64,000 nt of DNA from Desulfuromonadales bacterium (GCA_027065695.1 JAMONP010000052.1:124001-188000), one strand, 5' to 3'; shown: positions 43,757 to 56,685, numbered from the stretch's first letter. Numbers and translations: made by a program. The notes: a model not told the origin generated them from the sequence alone.

Positions 43757-46385
43757 AATACGTCAGCTCTTTTTGAAGTTTTTTGCAGACCGCGGCCACA
43801 CGATTGTTGCTTCTTCCTCCCTGGTCCCACACAACGACCCGACACTGCTCTTTACCAATGCCGGCATGAATCAGTTCAAAGACTGTTTCCTCGGTCATGA
43901 AAAACGAGCCTACGTTCGCGCCACAACCTCGCAGAAGTGTGTCCGTGCCGGCGGCAAACACAACGACCTGGAAAATGTCGGTCGTACCGCCCGCCACCAT
44001 ACTTTTTTCGAGATGCTCGGTAATTTTTCCTTCGGCGATTATTTCAAGAAAAATGCAATTGCCTACGCTTGGGAATTCCTCACTGTCGACCTGGGCATCG
44101 ATAAGGACCGCCTTTATGTCTCGGTCTATACCGATGATGACGAAGCCGCCGACATCTGGCACGAACAGGAAGGGGTTCCCCGCGAGCGTATTTTCCGTTT
44201 TGAGGAGGATAACTTCTGGTCGATGGGCGACACCGGTCCCTGTGGACCCTGCTCGGAAATTTTTTACGACAACGGGCCGGAAATTGGTTGCGACTCTCCG
44301 AGTTGCACCGTCGGTTGCGACTGCGACCGCTACATGGAGATCTGGAATAACGTCTTCATGCAGTTCAACCGCCAGCCGGACGGTGAGCTGGTACCACTGC
44401 CAAAACCAGCCGTTGACACCGGCATGGGACTGGAACGGCTTACTACTGTCATGCAAGGTGTTTTATCAAACTACGACACCAACCTGATGCGCGATATCAT
44501 CGGCTATATTGAAAAGCTTTCCGGAAAAACCTACGGTGACAATCCTGAGGATGATGTCTCGATGCGGGTTATGACCGATCACAGCCGAGCCACCGCTTAC
44601 CTGATCGCTGACGGCGTTATGCCGAGCAACGAAGGTCGCGGTTATGTACTGCGCCGCATCATGCGCCGGGCCATGCGTCATGCCAAGATGCTCGGCTTTG
44701 CTGACCCCGTACTCTACAAGACGGCAGTTTTCGTTCTCGAATTTATGGCTGAAGCCTATCCACAGGAAGCCGAACGCAAGAGCTTTGTTGCCAAAATCGT
44801 CGAGAAGGAAGAAGAACGTTTTATGCAGACTCTCGACAATGGCCTGCGTATCCTCAACGAGGAGGTCGAACACCTGCAACAGCAGCAGGCAACGATCATC
44901 CCCGGCACTGTGCTTTTCAAACTCTATGACACCTACGGGTTCCCGACCGACCTGACGGCTGATATCGTTGAAGCAAAAGGTTTCACTATCGATGAGACCG
45001 GCTTCGAAAATTGCATGGAAGAACAGCGCCAAAAAGCTCGGGCGCACTGGAAAGGTTCTGGCGAAGAGGCCATTGGACCAGTCTATCGTGAGCTAGTCGA
45101 GCAAGGCTACAAAGTGAACTTCAGCGGTTACCATGAGCTGACGTCCAGCAGCCGCATTACAGCAATCCTGCACGATGGCGAACAGATCAGCCAGGCCGGT
45201 GCCGGTGAGCAGATAGAGATCATTACTGAAGCGACACCTTTTTACGGCGAATCAGGTGGCCAGGCCGGTGACCTTGGCACGATCAACGCACCGGGTCTCA
45301 AAATCGAAATCACCGACACGAGAAAACCGCTGCCAGAATTGATCGTTCACGTCGGCAAGATTATCGAAGGCACCCTGGCGATCGGCCAAGAGGTGGAACT
45401 CACGGTGGATGCGGCCGCGCGCCAGGCAACCGCCCTGAACCACACCTCGACCCATATTCTGCATGCTGTGTTGGTCGAAGTGCTGGGTGATCATGTCAAA
45501 CAGGCAGGTTCTCTGGTTGCCCCTGACCGTCTGCGTTTCGACTTCAATCATTTTTCGGCAATCACGCATGAGGAACTGCGCCGCATCGAAACCGAAGTCA
45601 ATCGACGCATCCGCGAAAACCATTCTGTAGAAACCCGGGAGATGGCAGCCGACGAAGCTGTTGCCGCCGGTGCTACAGCACTCTTCGGTGAGAAATACGG
45701 CAAGCGGGTCCGGGTCGTCAATCTTGGTGATTTCAGCATGGAGCTCTGTGGCGGCACCCATACTGCTGCCGCCGGTGACATAGGTCTTTTTAAAATCATT
45801 CAGGAGGCCGGAATTGCCGCCGGTGTCCGGCGCATTGAGGCCGCTACCGGAACCCGTGCCCTGGATCTGGTACAGCAGCAAGAAGATGCCATCAGCCGCA
45901 TGGCTGGCCTGGTGAAAAGCGACCGCCCACAACTGGAAACCCGCCTGGCAAAGATGGTGGAACGCCAGAAAGAGCTGGAGCGTGAACTTGCCACTCTGGA
46001 GAGCCGGTTGAAAGCTGGCCAGGCCGAAGACATCATGAGCCAGGTCCAGGAAATCGACGGCATCAAGTTACTGGCCGCCGAGGTGGACTCGGCAGACGGT
46101 AAGGGCTTGCGGGAGATGGCCGATAAACTGCGCGACAAACTCGGCTCCGGTGTTGTCGCCATAGGATGCCCTTATGAAGGCAAGGTTAACCTGCTGGTTG
46201 CGGTCACTGCCGATCTGACTAATGTGTTACACGCCGGAAAACTGGTCGCAGCCATGGCCAAGGAAGTTGGCGGACGTGGTGGTGGCCGACCGGACCTTGC
46301 CCAGGCGGGCGGCAACCAGCCGGAGAAGTTAGCTGAGGCCTTAAACAAGGTTGCCGAACTGATCCATACCATCCGAAGTAATTAG
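43725..46385 (+). CDS. alaS: alanyl-tRNA synthetase
   Basis: Charges tRNA(Ala) and edits Ser/Gly mischarging. 886 residues. Class II core: [44 protein letters not shown]. Editing domain: N-H-T-S-T-H-I-L-H near 567 and the C-terminal zinc site C-G-G-T-H near 668. C-Ala dimerisation domain ends with [15 protein letters not shown]. The ATG at 43725 (M-K-T-A) lies inside the recX end; a TTG twelve bases earlier is less likely. Confidence 0.97.
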   Translation: MKTATIKTGSEIRQLFLKFFADRGHTIVASSSLVPHNDPTLLFTNAGMNQFKDCFLGHEKRAYVRATTSQKCVRAGGKHNDLENVGRTARHHTFFEMLGNFSFGDYFKKNAIAYAWEFLTVDLGIDKDRLYVSVYTDDDEAADIWHEQEGVPRERIFRFEEDNFWSMGDTGPCGPCSEIFYDNGPEIGCDSPSCTVGCDCDRYMEIWNNVFMQFNRQPDGELVPLPKPAVDTGMGLERLTTVMQGVLSNYDTNLMRDIIGYIEKLSGKTYGDNPEDDVSMRVMTDHSRATAYLIADGVMPSNEGRGYVLRRIMRRAMRHAKMLGFADPVLYKTAVFVLEFMAEAYPQEAERKSFVAKIVEKEEERFMQTLDNGLRILNEEVEHLQQQQATIIPGTVLFKLYDTYGFPTDLTADIVEAKGFTIDETGFENCMEEQRQKARAHWKGSGEEAIGPVYRELVEQGYKVNFSGYHELTSSSRITAILHDGEQISQAGAGEQIEIITEATPFYGESGGQAGDLGTINAPGLKIEITDTRKPLPELIVHVGKIIEGTLAIGQEVELTVDAAARQATALNHTSTHILHAVLVEVLGDHVKQAGSLVAPDRLRFDFNHFSAITHEELRRIETEVNRRIRENHSVETREMAADEAVAAGATALFGEKYGKRVRVVNLGDFSMELCGGTHTAAAGDIGLFKIIQEAGIAAGVRRIEAATGTRALDLVQQQEDAISRMAGLVKSDRPQLETRLAKMVERQKELERELATLESRLKAGQAEDIMSQVQEIDGIKLLAAEVDSADGKGLREMADKLRDKLGSGVVAIGCPYEGKVNLLVAVTADLTNVLHAGKLVAAMAKEVGGRGGGRPDLAQAGGNQPEKLAEALNKVAELIHTIRSN

Positions 46386-46416
46386 CAGACGTTTAACTGT
46401 TCAGCACTATGAAAGA

Positions 46417-46494
46417 CTGTCATTCTCGAAGGTTTAATCGAGAATCCAGACTTAAAATCCATGGATCCCCGATAGAATCATTAGGGGATGACAG
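46417..46494. repeat. two-hairpin GTCATTC repeat, copy 1
   Basis: CTGTCATTCTCGA begins the element and TAGGGGATGACAG ends it. The first hairpin pairs ATTCTCGA with TCGAGAAT, the second ATCCCC with GGGGAT; CATGGATCCCCGATAGAATC is shared exactly with the copy at 58490-58564. Similarity continues outward: TTCAGC lies 19 bases before GTCATTC in both copies. The right part overlaps possible upstream starts of the next gene, so the downstream ATG at 46536 is preferred. Confidence 0.85.
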
Positions 46495-46535
46495 CCGTTT
46501 TTATAAACAACGCAGAGCTTTACTGCGGAGTCAGT

Positions 46536-47675
46536 ATGCGACTTGAAATGCGGGGAGAGCCTCGGTTATTGCAGCAAGCTGAGACGCCGGCCATCCTCAT
46601 CGTCGACGACGAGCCGGTTATTCGCGATCTTTGCGCCCGAACCTTGAAGGACTACCGGACTCTTCAGGCTGAGAATGGCCAGGAAGCTTTACGGGTTCTG
46701 GACCACGAGAAAGTAGACCTGATTCTGGTCGATGTCATGATGCCGATCATGAATGGACTTGAGCTGCTTCAGAAAATCAAGGAACAGGACCCTGAGCAAC
46801 TGGTCATAGTCATGACCGGTTATGCTGACAAGGACATTATCCTCCGAGCCCTCAAGGCCCATGCTGATGACTTCATCCACAAGCCGATCAACCTCCTACA
46901 GCTCAAAATATCGATAAAAAATGCCCTTGAGAAAAAGACCTTGCATCAGGAACTGATGCAATTGAAGCAACTTGACCGTATCAAGTCTGACTTTCTTGGA
47001 TTTATCTCTCACAAGCTGCGAACGCCGACAACATCCATCTCGCTCTTCATACAGAACCTTGCCAGTGGCGCCATCGACATGGAGGATCCAGGATTTGCCT
47101 CTGCCCTTGATGCCATTCGCGAAGAGTCCGATTACCTCGCCTACCTGATTCAGGATCTGCTTTACTACAGTGATATTATCCTCAAGAGCAGCGCTGGCAA
47201 CGCCTCTAGGGAAGATCTGAAAGAAATTATCAGCGCCATTTTGTCCGAAAAGCGTCAAGTGATTGCACAGAAGGGGCTGACTCTGGACGCATCACTGTCA
47301 GAACATTGGCCAAAAGTAATCGTCGATCGTCGCCGCATCGCCTTTGCCCTGAACGCACTTTTAGACAATGCCATAAAGTTCACCCTCCATGGTGGCAAGA
47401 TCACTCTCTCTTGTGAGGTTGGAGAAACCGAAATCACCTTCATTATTACTGACAACGGGCCGGGGATTACCCCTGAAGAGGTCGTCAAAATCTTCGAGAA
47501 ATTTTACCAGATTGACCCTCAACATACCGGCCAGGTCCGTGGCTTCGGTCTGGGCCTCTTTTATGCCCGTCAGTTTATCCGTGATCACGGTGGTACTATC
47601 AATATTAGCAGTACTCCAGGCAAGGGGACCAAAGCCATCATCCAACTGCCCAAGAAGCTGTCGGACTCTCCTTGA
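46536..47675 (+). CDS. receiver-histidine kinase hybrid (REC-HisKA-HATPase)
   Basis: A cytoplasmic 379-residue protein with the receiver first and the kinase second. REC: I-V-D-D-E at 22-26, phospho-acceptor D66 in L-V-D-V-M-M-P, T94 and K116. HisKA: H159 in I-S-H-K-L-R-T-P, where Lys replaces the usual acidic residue after the histidine. HATPase: N-A-I-K-F-T, D-N-G-P-G-I, G-F-G-L-G-L-F. No membrane segment, so input probably comes by phosphotransfer to D66 or via partner proteins. GGAG lies five bases before the ATG. It stands alone between alaS and hslV. Confidence 0.88.
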   Translation: MRLEMRGEPRLLQQAETPAILIVDDEPVIRDLCARTLKDYRTLQAENGQEALRVLDHEKVDLILVDVMMPIMNGLELLQKIKEQDPEQLVIVMTGYADKDIILRALKAHADDFIHKPINLLQLKISIKNALEKKTLHQELMQLKQLDRIKSDFLGFISHKLRTPTTSISLFIQNLASGAIDMEDPGFASALDAIREESDYLAYLIQDLLYYSDIILKSSAGNASREDLKEIISAILSEKRQVIAQKGLTLDASLSEHWPKVIVDRRRIAFALNALLDNAIKFTLHGGKITLSCEVGETEITFIITDNGPGITPEEVVKIFEKFYQIDPQHTGQVRGFGLGLFYARQFIRDHGGTINISSTPGKGTKAIIQLPKKLSDSP

Positions 47676-47762
47676 ACCTGCCGATAACACCATCTGACCC
47701 AGAAGCACCTTTTCCTCACCCAACCTGATAGTCCAACAGGCTGCCAGCATAGGCATTTTGCT

Positions 47763-47790
47763 TTGTCTCCCCACGTGCTTATGCTATATT
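47763..47790 (+). promoter_or_regulatory. promoter for hslVU and the arg genes
   Basis: TTGTCT (47763-47768), 16-base spacer, TATATT (47785-47790) with an extended TGC, 33 bases before the hslV start codon. No clear heat-shock element of the sigma32 (CTTGAA) or CIRCE type is seen. Confidence 0.45.
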
Positions 47791-47823
47791 CTGGTATTTT
47801 TTGCTTTAGAAGAGAGGCTCAAG

Positions 47824-48350
47824 ATGTTCAAAGGGACAACCATTCTTTGCGTGCGCCGCGGAGCTGAAGTCGCTATGGCTGGTGATGGTCAGGTCAGCCT
47901 CGGCAACACCATCATGAAGCATACAGCCAGGAAACTTCGGCACATGTATGATGACCAGGTAATTGCCGGTTTTGCTGGCAGTACAGCCGACGCCTTCACC
48001 CTCTTTGAAAAGTTTGAGGCTAAGCTACAAGAGTATCGCGGCAACCTGCAACGAGCGGCAGTCGAACTGGCCAAGGACTGGCGTAAGGACAAGATTCTCC
48101 GCCACCTCGAAGCGCTGCTGATTGTTGCTGACCGAGAAGCAACACTGGTGCTCTCAGGGGTCGGCGATGTGATCGAACCGGAGCACGGGATTGCCGCAAT
48201 TGGATCGGGCGGCACCTTTGCGCAGGCAGCCGCACGAGCCCTGACCAGCCACACGGAGCTCTCCATGGCCCAGATTGCCGAGGAGTCCTTAAAAATTGCT
48301 GCCGACATCTGCGTTTACACCAACGATCGAATCATTGTGGAGACCTTGTC

Positions 48351-48354
<4 letters not shown>
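47824..48354 (+). CDS. hslV: ATP-dependent protease subunit HslV
   Basis: Proteolytic subunit of the HslUV protease. 176 residues; M-F-K-G precedes the catalytic Thr (T5, T-T-I-L-C-V), exposed by self-processing. [34 protein letters not shown][10 protein letters not shown] and the C-terminal D-I-C-V-Y-T-N-D fit the family. GAGAGG lies seven bases before the ATG, which excludes the longer frame from 47758. The stop overlaps the hslU start by three bases. Confidence 0.96.
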
Positions 48355-50589
<2,235 letters not shown>

Positions 50590-50595
50590 AAGATG

Positions 50596-50629
50596 CTGTT
50601 ATTCCCGACTACACCCTCGGGGATGACAG
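50596..50629. repeat. solo hairpin of the GTCATTCCCGA repeat family, copy 3
   Basis: CTGTTATTCCCGA pairs with TCGGGGATGACAG. Its reverse complement matches the first hairpin of the copy at 58490-58564 (both contain CCCGAGGGTGTA). It lies seven bases after the argB stop and 38 bases before argD, thus within the operon message. Confidence 0.75.
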
Positions 50630-50667
50630 ACATATTTGCTAACATTTCACGTTTCACGGATAATACC

Positions 50668-51879
50668 ATGAGCACATCTAAAGAATGGATCGGCAGAGCC
50701 GACCAGCATGTCATGAAAACCTATGGCCGCTACCCGATCGTTGCAGAGCGCGGCGAGGGTTGCCGACTGTGGGATGTCGACGGCAAATCCTATCTCGATT
50801 TCCTCGCTGGAGTAGCCGTTAACAATCTAGGACATTGTCATCCGAAGGTGGTTGCTGCCCTGCAGGAGCAAGCAGGCAAATTGCTGCATTGTTCCAACTT
50901 CTACCATATCCCTTTACAAATCGAATTGGCGGAATGGCTCTGTGATCGCTCCTTCGCCGACCGGGCCTTCTTCTGCAACTCGGGCGCCGAAGCCAATGAA
51001 GCAGCGATGAAACTGGTGCGTAAACACAGTCGGGAAAAATATGGTGAAGACCGTTTTGAAGTGATTACCGCACTGGCCTCCTTCCACGGTCGCACCATCG
51101 GCACCATAAGTGCGACCGGCCAGGAAAAGGTCAAAGCCGGTTTCACGCCACTGGTTCCAGGCTTCAGGTACGTGCCCTTTGGTGATCCTGAAGCGATGCG
51201 CCAGGCAATCACACCAAGCATATGCGCGATCATGCTGGAGCCTGTTCAGGGCGAAGGCGGTGTCAACGTGCCACCACCAGGTTATCTCAAAACAGTCCGC
51301 GATATCTGCGACGAATTTGATCTGCTGCTGATCTACGATGAGGTCCAGGTCGGCTGTGGCAGAACCGGCACCCTTTGGGCGTATGAGCAGGAAGGGGTCG
51401 CCCCTGACATTCTGACCCTGGCCAAAGCGCTTGCCGGCGGCCCACCGATCGGTGCCATGCTGACTACTGAGGAACTCGCCAAAAGGCTTGGCCCCGGATC
51501 TCATGGTTCAACCTTCGGCGGCAACCCGTTGATTTGCTCAGCAGCCCTGGCAGCGATACGAACGATAGCCGACGACGGCGTTCTGGACAACTGTCGAGCC
51601 ATGGGTGCCTACCTGACCGAACAGCTTGAACAACTGAAGGGCAAATATGCCTTTATTAAGGAAGTTCGTGGTTGTGGTCTGATCATCGGCATGGAGTTGG
51701 ATATCGAAGGTGATGAACTGGTCAAAGCCGCCATGGAGCGTGGCTTGCTGATCAATTGTACTGTCGGCAATGTCTTGCGCTTCCTGCCACCACTGATCGT
51801 CAGCCGGGAAGAAATTGATGAAGCAATTAATATTCTTGATCAAGTCCTCGCTGAACAACCGGATAATTTTAAGGAGTGA
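50668..51879 (+). CDS. argD: acetylornithine aminotransferase
   Basis: Class III PLP aminotransferase of arginine synthesis; the same family also works on succinyl-diaminopimelate, but lysine here goes through DapL. 403 residues. G-x-x-L-W-D-V-D-G-K-x-Y-L-D-F-L-A-G-V-A-V-N-N-L-G-H near 29-54, S-G-A-E-A-N-E-A-A, E-P-V-Q-G-E-G-G, Y-D-E-V-Q-V-G-C-G-R-T-G and the PLP lysine in L-A-K-A-L-A-G-G. Start ATG at 50668 (M-S-T-S); a longer frame from 50593 would translate the repeat hairpin and is rejected. Confidence 0.95.
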   Translation: MSTSKEWIGRADQHVMKTYGRYPIVAERGEGCRLWDVDGKSYLDFLAGVAVNNLGHCHPKVVAALQEQAGKLLHCSNFYHIPLQIELAEWLCDRSFADRAFFCNSGAEANEAAMKLVRKHSREKYGEDRFEVITALASFHGRTIGTISATGQEKVKAGFTPLVPGFRYVPFGDPEAMRQAITPSICAIMLEPVQGEGGVNVPPPGYLKTVRDICDEFDLLLIYDEVQVGCGRTGTLWAYEQEGVAPDILTLAKALAGGPPIGAMLTTEELAKRLGPGSHGSTFGGNPLICSAALAAIRTIADDGVLDNCRAMGAYLTEQLEQLKGKYAFIKEVRGCGLIIGMELDIEGDELVKAAMERGLLINCTVGNVLRFLPPLIVSREEIDEAINILDQVLAEQPDNFKE

Positions 51880-51884
51880 CTACC

Positions 51885-52817
51885 GTGAAGAAAGATTTCC
51901 TTTGCCTCAGCGACTGGAGTCTTGAAGATCTGGAAAAGATCTTTGCGCTGACCAGCGATTTGAAGTCCAAGCAAAAGGCCGGCATGCAACATCATCTACT
52001 GGCAGACAAAACCCTTGGCATGCTCTTCGAAAAAAGCTCGACACGCACCCGTGTCTCCTTTGAGGTCGGCATGTTTCAATTAGGTGGGCACGCGCTTTTC
52101 CTGGCTTCGGGAAACACCCAGATGGGTCGCGGTGAACCGATCAAGGACACCGCCCGCTGCATGGCCCGTTATGTCGATGGTGTCATGATCCGGACCTACT
52201 CACAACAAGCAATCGAAGACTTTGCCAAATACAGTTCAGTGCCGATAATCAACGGCCTGACCGATCTTTACCACCCCTGTCAGGTGATGGCAGATCTCTT
52301 CACTGTCAGCGAATACAAGGAAAACTATCGTCAGTTATCCTACTGCTGGATCGGCGATGGCAACAATATGGCCAACAGCTGGATCAACGCCGCCGCTGTT
52401 TTCGGTTTCGAACTCCGGGTGGCCACACCAGCTGGTTACGAACCGGACGCCTCAGTCTGTAAACGAGCGGCAGATGCCGGAGCAAAAATTCTCTATACCA
52501 GCGACCCGCGCGAAGCAGCGCGAGGTGCTCAGGTCCTGAACACTGATGTCTGGGCCAGCATGGGCCAGGAAGAAGAACAGCAGGTGCGAGAAAAAGCTTT
52601 TGTCGGCTATCAGATCAACATGGAACTGGTTGCACTGGCCGACCCGGAGTGCGTGGTCATGCACTGTCTTCCTGCCCATCGTGATGAAGAGATCACCGAT
52701 GAGGTCATGGAGAGCAGTCATTCTATTATTTATGATGAAGCCGAGAACCGCCTGCATGCGCAGAAAGCCATCATGGCGACATTGATGAGTTACCCCCCCG
52801 TGGCGTGTTGCGAGTAA
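51885..52817 (+). CDS. argF: ornithine carbamoyltransferase
   Basis: Makes citrulline from ornithine and carbamoyl phosphate. 310 residues. Carbamoyl-phosphate loop S-S-T-R-T-R near 50-55, H-P-C-Q near 127, D-G-N-N-M-A-N-S near 151 and the ornithine/catalytic H-C-L-P-A-H-R near 263-269. The GTG at 51885 is chosen because AAGGAG lies eight bases upstream; a GTG at 51876 overlaps argD by four bases but sits on the ribosome-binding site. Closely coupled to argD. Confidence 0.96.
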   Translation: MKKDFLCLSDWSLEDLEKIFALTSDLKSKQKAGMQHHLLADKTLGMLFEKSSTRTRVSFEVGMFQLGGHALFLASGNTQMGRGEPIKDTARCMARYVDGVMIRTYSQQAIEDFAKYSSVPIINGLTDLYHPCQVMADLFTVSEYKENYRQLSYCWIGDGNNMANSWINAAAVFGFELRVATPAGYEPDASVCKRAADAGAKILYTSDPREAARGAQVLNTDVWASMGQEEEQQVREKAFVGYQINMELVALADPECVVMHCLPAHRDEEITDEVMESSHSIIYDEAENRLHAQKAIMATLMSYPPVACCE

Positions 52818-52836
52818 CGCGAAAAAGCATAAAGAA

Positions 52837-53481
52837 ATGAATATCGTCTGTCCAAATTGTAATTTTTCTAAAACGGTCGATCCAGCCAAGGTTCCGGATC
52901 GTCCGGTCAAGGTGAACTGCCCTAAATGCAGTCAGAGTTTCACCTTTGACAAGGCGCTTCTCCCCGTGAGCATGACTGGGGTAAAAACGGAGAACTCACC
53001 AGTAGGACAAGTTAACAGCCCAAAGGTAGAACAAATCAACTACCAGCCCCCCCAACTTCAACCCAAGGCTGGTTTCTGGATTCGCGTAGTTGCCTCTCTG
53101 CTAGACTCTTTTCTACTGGGTGTGGTGCAGTTCGTACTCAGTCTGTCGATCGGCCTGGTTATAGGCATGCTCGGTATTGCAACCGCTGATGATCCATCCA
53201 TCAATATAGTGATCGGGCTATTTGGTGTATCACTCAGCATTGGTTATGCCGTCTTTTTCACCGGTTACTGTGGCCAGACTCCGGGCAAGATGGCACTGCG
53301 CATCAAAGTCATTCGTACCGATGGTAGCCCAATGACCTATGGCCGTGCAGTATTACGCGAGGTTCTTGGTAAATTTATTTCCGGCATTCTGCTCTGCATC
53401 GGCTACATCATGGTTGCTTTCGACAGCCAGAAACAGGGACTGCACGATAAAATTGCCGATACGTATGTTATAAAGCTATAA
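52837..53481 (+). CDS. zinc-ribbon RDD-family membrane protein
   Basis: A 214-residue protein. The N-terminus is an MJ0042-type zinc ribbon (C5/C8 and C28/C31), a Pro/Gln-rich linker follows, then an RDD domain (about 75-212) with two to four membrane helices: G-F-W-I-R-V-V-A-S-L-L-D-S, G-Q-T-P-G-K-M-A-L-R-I-K-V and D-x-Q-K-Q-G-L-H-D-K-I-A-D-T. The classical second Arg/Asp of RDD is present as R..D. Function is unknown; it splits argF from argG by operon position only, which may mean shared expression rather than shared role. Confidence 0.85.
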   Translation: MNIVCPNCNFSKTVDPAKVPDRPVKVNCPKCSQSFTFDKALLPVSMTGVKTENSPVGQVNSPKVEQINYQPPQLQPKAGFWIRVVASLLDSFLLGVVQFVLSLSIGLVIGMLGIATADDPSINIVIGLFGVSLSIGYAVFFTGYCGQTPGKMALRIKVIRTDGSPMTYGRAVLREVLGKFISGILLCIGYIMVAFDSQKQGLHDKIADTYVIKL

Positions 53482-53563
53482 GGCTGGAGACTGGAATCAT
53501 TAAAACACTTTCGCGCTACGGTCAATGAACCTGCGCCATTAGAACCATAAGGAGCATTTTCCA

Positions 53564-54781
53564 ATGTCAAAACCGCAAGTCAAAAAAGTTGTCCTCGCCT
53601 ACTCTGGAGGACTTGACACTTCGATTATTCTCAAATGGCTGGTCGAGGAATACGATTGTGAAGTTATTGCCTTTTCAGCTGACCTTGGTCAGGGCGAAGA
53701 GCTTGATGGCATCCCTCAAAAGGCTAAAAACACCGGTGCGAGTGACTGTCATATTCTCGACCTGCGTGAAGAATTCACGCGTGACTTCGTCTTCCCGATG
53801 TTTCGCGCTAACGCCATTTATGAAGGCCGCTACTTCCTCGGCACCTCGATTGCCAGGCCGCTGATTTCAAAGGCACAGATGGAAATCGCCGCCAGGGAAG
53901 GCGCTGATGCCGTCTCCCACGGTGCCACTGGCAAAGGCAACGACCAGGTGCGTTTCGAACTTGCTTATTATCATTTCGATCCCTCTGTAACCGTAATCGC
54001 GCCTTGGCGCGAGTGGGACTTGAATAGTCGAACCGCTCTGGAAGAATATGCTCGCAAGCACAACATTCCGGTGCCGACCAGCAAAAAATTTCCCTGGAGC
54101 AGTGATCGCAACCTGCTGCACATCTCCTTCGAAGGTGACATCCTTGAGAATCCTTGGGCCGAGGCTCCGGAAGAGATGTACGTACTGTCCGTACGCCCGG
54201 AAGATGCTCCTGACCAGCCGGAATATGTTGAGATTGATTTTGAGAAAGGCGATGCTGTGGCCGTCAACGGCGAGCGCCTGTCACCGGCCAACCTGCTGGC
54301 CAAGCTGAATGAACTGGGCGGCAAACATGGTATCGGCCGCGTCGACCTGATGGAAAACCGTTTTGTCGGCATGAAGAGCCGCGGTGTCTACGAGACTCCC
54401 GGCGGCACTATTCTCGAAGAAGCGCATCGCGGCGTAGAATCGATTACTATGGACCGAGAGGTCATGCACCTACGCGACTCACTGATCTCCCGCTATGCCA
54501 GCATGGTTTACAACGGCTTCTGGTTTGCTCCCGAGCGTTTGGCCCTGCAGGCTCTGATCGACCAGACCCAGCAGACGGTCAACGGCAAGGCGCGCATCAA
54601 GCTCTACAAGGGGCATTGCCGCGTGGTTGGCCGCGACTCAGACACTGACAGCCTGTTCAATGTCGATTTCGCCACCTTTGAAGCAGATGAAGTTTACAAC
54701 CAGGCTGATGCCGAAGGCTTCATCAAGCTCAATGCCCTGCGTTTGCGGATTGCAGCGATGCAAAGGGAGGCAAAGAGATAA
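53564..54781 (+). CDS. argG: argininosuccinate synthase
   Basis: ATP-dependent condensation of citrulline and aspartate. 405 residues. Type 1 family start [18 protein letters not shown] (ATP pyrophosphatase motif near 9-16), [31 protein letters not shown] and the C-terminal K-L-Y-K-G-H-C are all present. AAGGAG about ten bases before the ATG. Separated from the RDD gene by 82 bases with no terminator. Confidence 0.97.
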   Translation: MSKPQVKKVVLAYSGGLDTSIILKWLVEEYDCEVIAFSADLGQGEELDGIPQKAKNTGASDCHILDLREEFTRDFVFPMFRANAIYEGRYFLGTSIARPLISKAQMEIAAREGADAVSHGATGKGNDQVRFELAYYHFDPSVTVIAPWREWDLNSRTALEEYARKHNIPVPTSKKFPWSSDRNLLHISFEGDILENPWAEAPEEMYVLSVRPEDAPDQPEYVEIDFEKGDAVAVNGERLSPANLLAKLNELGGKHGIGRVDLMENRFVGMKSRGVYETPGGTILEEAHRGVESITMDREVMHLRDSLISRYASMVYNGFWFAPERLALQALIDQTQQTVNGKARIKLYKGHCRVVGRDSDTDSLFNVDFATFEADEVYNQADAEGFIKLNALRLRIAAMQREAKR

Positions 54782-54799
54782 GGGACGCGTTCCGGATTT

Positions 54800-55264
54800 A
54801 TGGACTTCAAAAAACAGTCAATCAAAACCTCCGTCGTTGCCTGTATCATCGACGATAAGGAACGTGTCCTGTTGACTCGGCGCTGCATCGAGCCATTTTG
54901 TGGCCAGTGGGTCATGCCCGGCGGCAAGGTCGATCATGGCGAACCACTGCTGGAGGCCCTGCACCGCGAAGTCCGTGAGGAGGTTGGTCTCGAAGTTCAC
55001 ATCGACGGTTTGCTCGACGTTTATGAACACGTTGCCCTAGGTGACAATAACTCTCACTATGTAATCCTCTATTACCGGGCATATCCTTTGACGGTTGAAC
55101 TGTTGCTTAACAATCAGGAAGTAACCAAAGCTGACTGGGTTCTGGCAAGCCAGTTGACGACATACGATGTAACACCAGGCACCCGGCACATCCTTGCCCA
55201 GGTCTATCCTGGCGTTCTAGTGGATCCGGGTGAACCGGCAGATGAAATGGCTAACCGCAATTAA
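54800..55264 (+). CDS. Nudix hydrolase
   Basis: A 154-residue pyrophosphohydrolase with a complete Nudix box G-x5-E-x7-R-E-V-x-E-E-V-G-L at about 42-64. V-L-L-T-R-R near 24 and G-Q-W-V-M-P-G-G-K-V-D-H-G-E are typical of the MutT-like group acting on nucleotides or ADP-ribose-type compounds. Substrate cannot be deduced. It sits between argG and argH, 18 and 36 bases away, so it is co-transcribed; it may clear a side product or simply be carried in the operon. Confidence 0.88.
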   Translation: MDFKKQSIKTSVVACIIDDKERVLLTRRCIEPFCGQWVMPGGKVDHGEPLLEALHREVREEVGLEVHIDGLLDVYEHVALGDNNSHYVILYYRAYPLTVELLLNNQEVTKADWVLASQLTTYDVTPGTRHILAQVYPGVLVDPGEPADEMANRN

Positions 55265-55300
55265 GCCGGAGCCACTGAATCATGAAGGGGCAATAAAGAT

Positions 55301-56683
55301 ATGAATGACAAACTCTGGGCAGGGCGCTTCACCCAGCCAACCGATGCCTTTGTCGAAGAGTTCACCGCTTCGATCAACTTCGACCGGCGCCTGTATCGCT
55401 ACGACATCCTCGGCTCCGTCACCCATGCCAGGATGCTCGCCCGTCAGGAGATCATTGCTGACAACGAAGCTGAAACGATCATTCATGGTCTCAACGAGAT
55501 TCTTGCCGAAATCGAAGCGGGCAAGTTCGTCTTTTCAGTCGCCCGTGAAGATATTCATATGAACATCGAAGCCCGCCTGATCGAAAAGATCGGTGCGGTC
55601 GGCGGCAAACTGCACACCGCCCGTTCCCGTAATGATCAGGTCGCACTTGATGTGCGCCTATATCTACGCGACGAAGTCGATGCCATTGCAACAGCTCTCA
55701 AGCAACTGCAATCGGCCCTGCTTGATCAGGCCGAGGGCAACCTCGATGTCATCATGCCTGGATACACTCATCTGCAAACCGCTCAACCGGTGCTCTTTGC
55801 TCACCACATGCTGGCTTACGTGGAGATGCTAGCTCGGGATACTGGTCGCCTGCACGACCTGCGCAGCCGACTCAACCTGCTGCCGCTCGGTGCGGGAGCC
55901 CTGGCAGGCACAACCTTCCCCATTGATCGTGAATGGGTTGCGGATCAGCTCGATTTCGCCGGAGTGACGCGCAACAGCCTGGACTCAGTCTCCGATCGCG
56001 ACTTCGTTCTCGAATTCTGCAGTTTTGCCTCGATCATGATGATGCATCTCTCGCGTCTCTCCGAAGAACTGATCCTCTGGTCGAGCGCCGATTTTGCTTT
56101 CATCGATCTCTCTGATAGTTTCTGCACCGGCAGCTCCATTATGCCGCAGAAGAAGAATCCGGACGTTCCCGAACTGGTACGCGGCAAGACCGGTCGGGTC
56201 TATGGCAACCAGGTCAGCCTGCTTACCCTGATGAAGTCACTGCCGCTGGCTTATAACAAAGACATGCAGGAAGACAAGGAACCGCTCTTTGACACTATCG
56301 ACACAGTACGCGGTTCGCTCAAGGTGTTTGCCGAAATGATCGCCGAGATGACTATTAAACCAGAGCAGATGCGTATTGCTGCCGGGCGTGGTTTCTCCAC
56401 TGCCACTGATATCGCTGATTACCTGGTGCGCAAGGGACTGCCGTTCCGCAACGCTCATGAAGTGGTCGGCAAAACAGTGCGCTATTGCATCGAGAACAGC
56501 AAAGACATCCCGGAGTTGACCCTGGAGGAATTTAAGCAGTTCTCTCCCGACATAGATGCCGACATCTTCGATTGCGTAACCCTAGAAGCCTCGGTGAATG
56601 CCCGTAAGGCGACCGGCGGCACCGCCCGTGAAGCTGTCGAGAAAGAAATCACCCTGGCCCGCCAAGCCCTCAAGGAAAGTTAA
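55301..56683 (+). CDS. argH: argininosuccinate lyase
   Basis: Last step to arginine, releasing fumarate. 460 residues. L-W-A-G-R-F near 4-9, D-I-H-M-N-I-E, R-S-R-N-D-Q-V, G-Y-T-H-L-Q, and the mobile signature loop [12 protein letters not shown] near 280-291 with its catalytic Ser are all in place. It ends two bases before the next gene starts, so the lipoprotein is translated in step with it. Confidence 0.97.
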   Translation: MNDKLWAGRFTQPTDAFVEEFTASINFDRRLYRYDILGSVTHARMLARQEIIADNEAETIIHGLNEILAEIEAGKFVFSVAREDIHMNIEARLIEKIGAVGGKLHTARSRNDQVALDVRLYLRDEVDAIATALKQLQSALLDQAEGNLDVIMPGYTHLQTAQPVLFAHHMLAYVEMLARDTGRLHDLRSRLNLLPLGAGALAGTTFPIDREWVADQLDFAGVTRNSLDSVSDRDFVLEFCSFASIMMMHLSRLSEELILWSSADFAFIDLSDSFCTGSSIMPQKKNPDVPELVRGKTGRVYGNQVSLLTLMKSLPLAYNKDMQEDKEPLFDTIDTVRGSLKVFAEMIAEMTIKPEQMRIAAGRGFSTATDIADYLVRKGLPFRNAHEVVGKTVRYCIENSKDIPELTLEEFKQFSPDIDADIFDCVTLEASVNARKATGGTAREAVEKEITLARQALKES

Positions 56684-56685
56684 GA

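Noticed and set aside
43686-44456. 256-codon open frame on the minus strand
   Set aside because: It is antisense to the conserved N-terminal catalytic core of alaS; the translation resembles no family.
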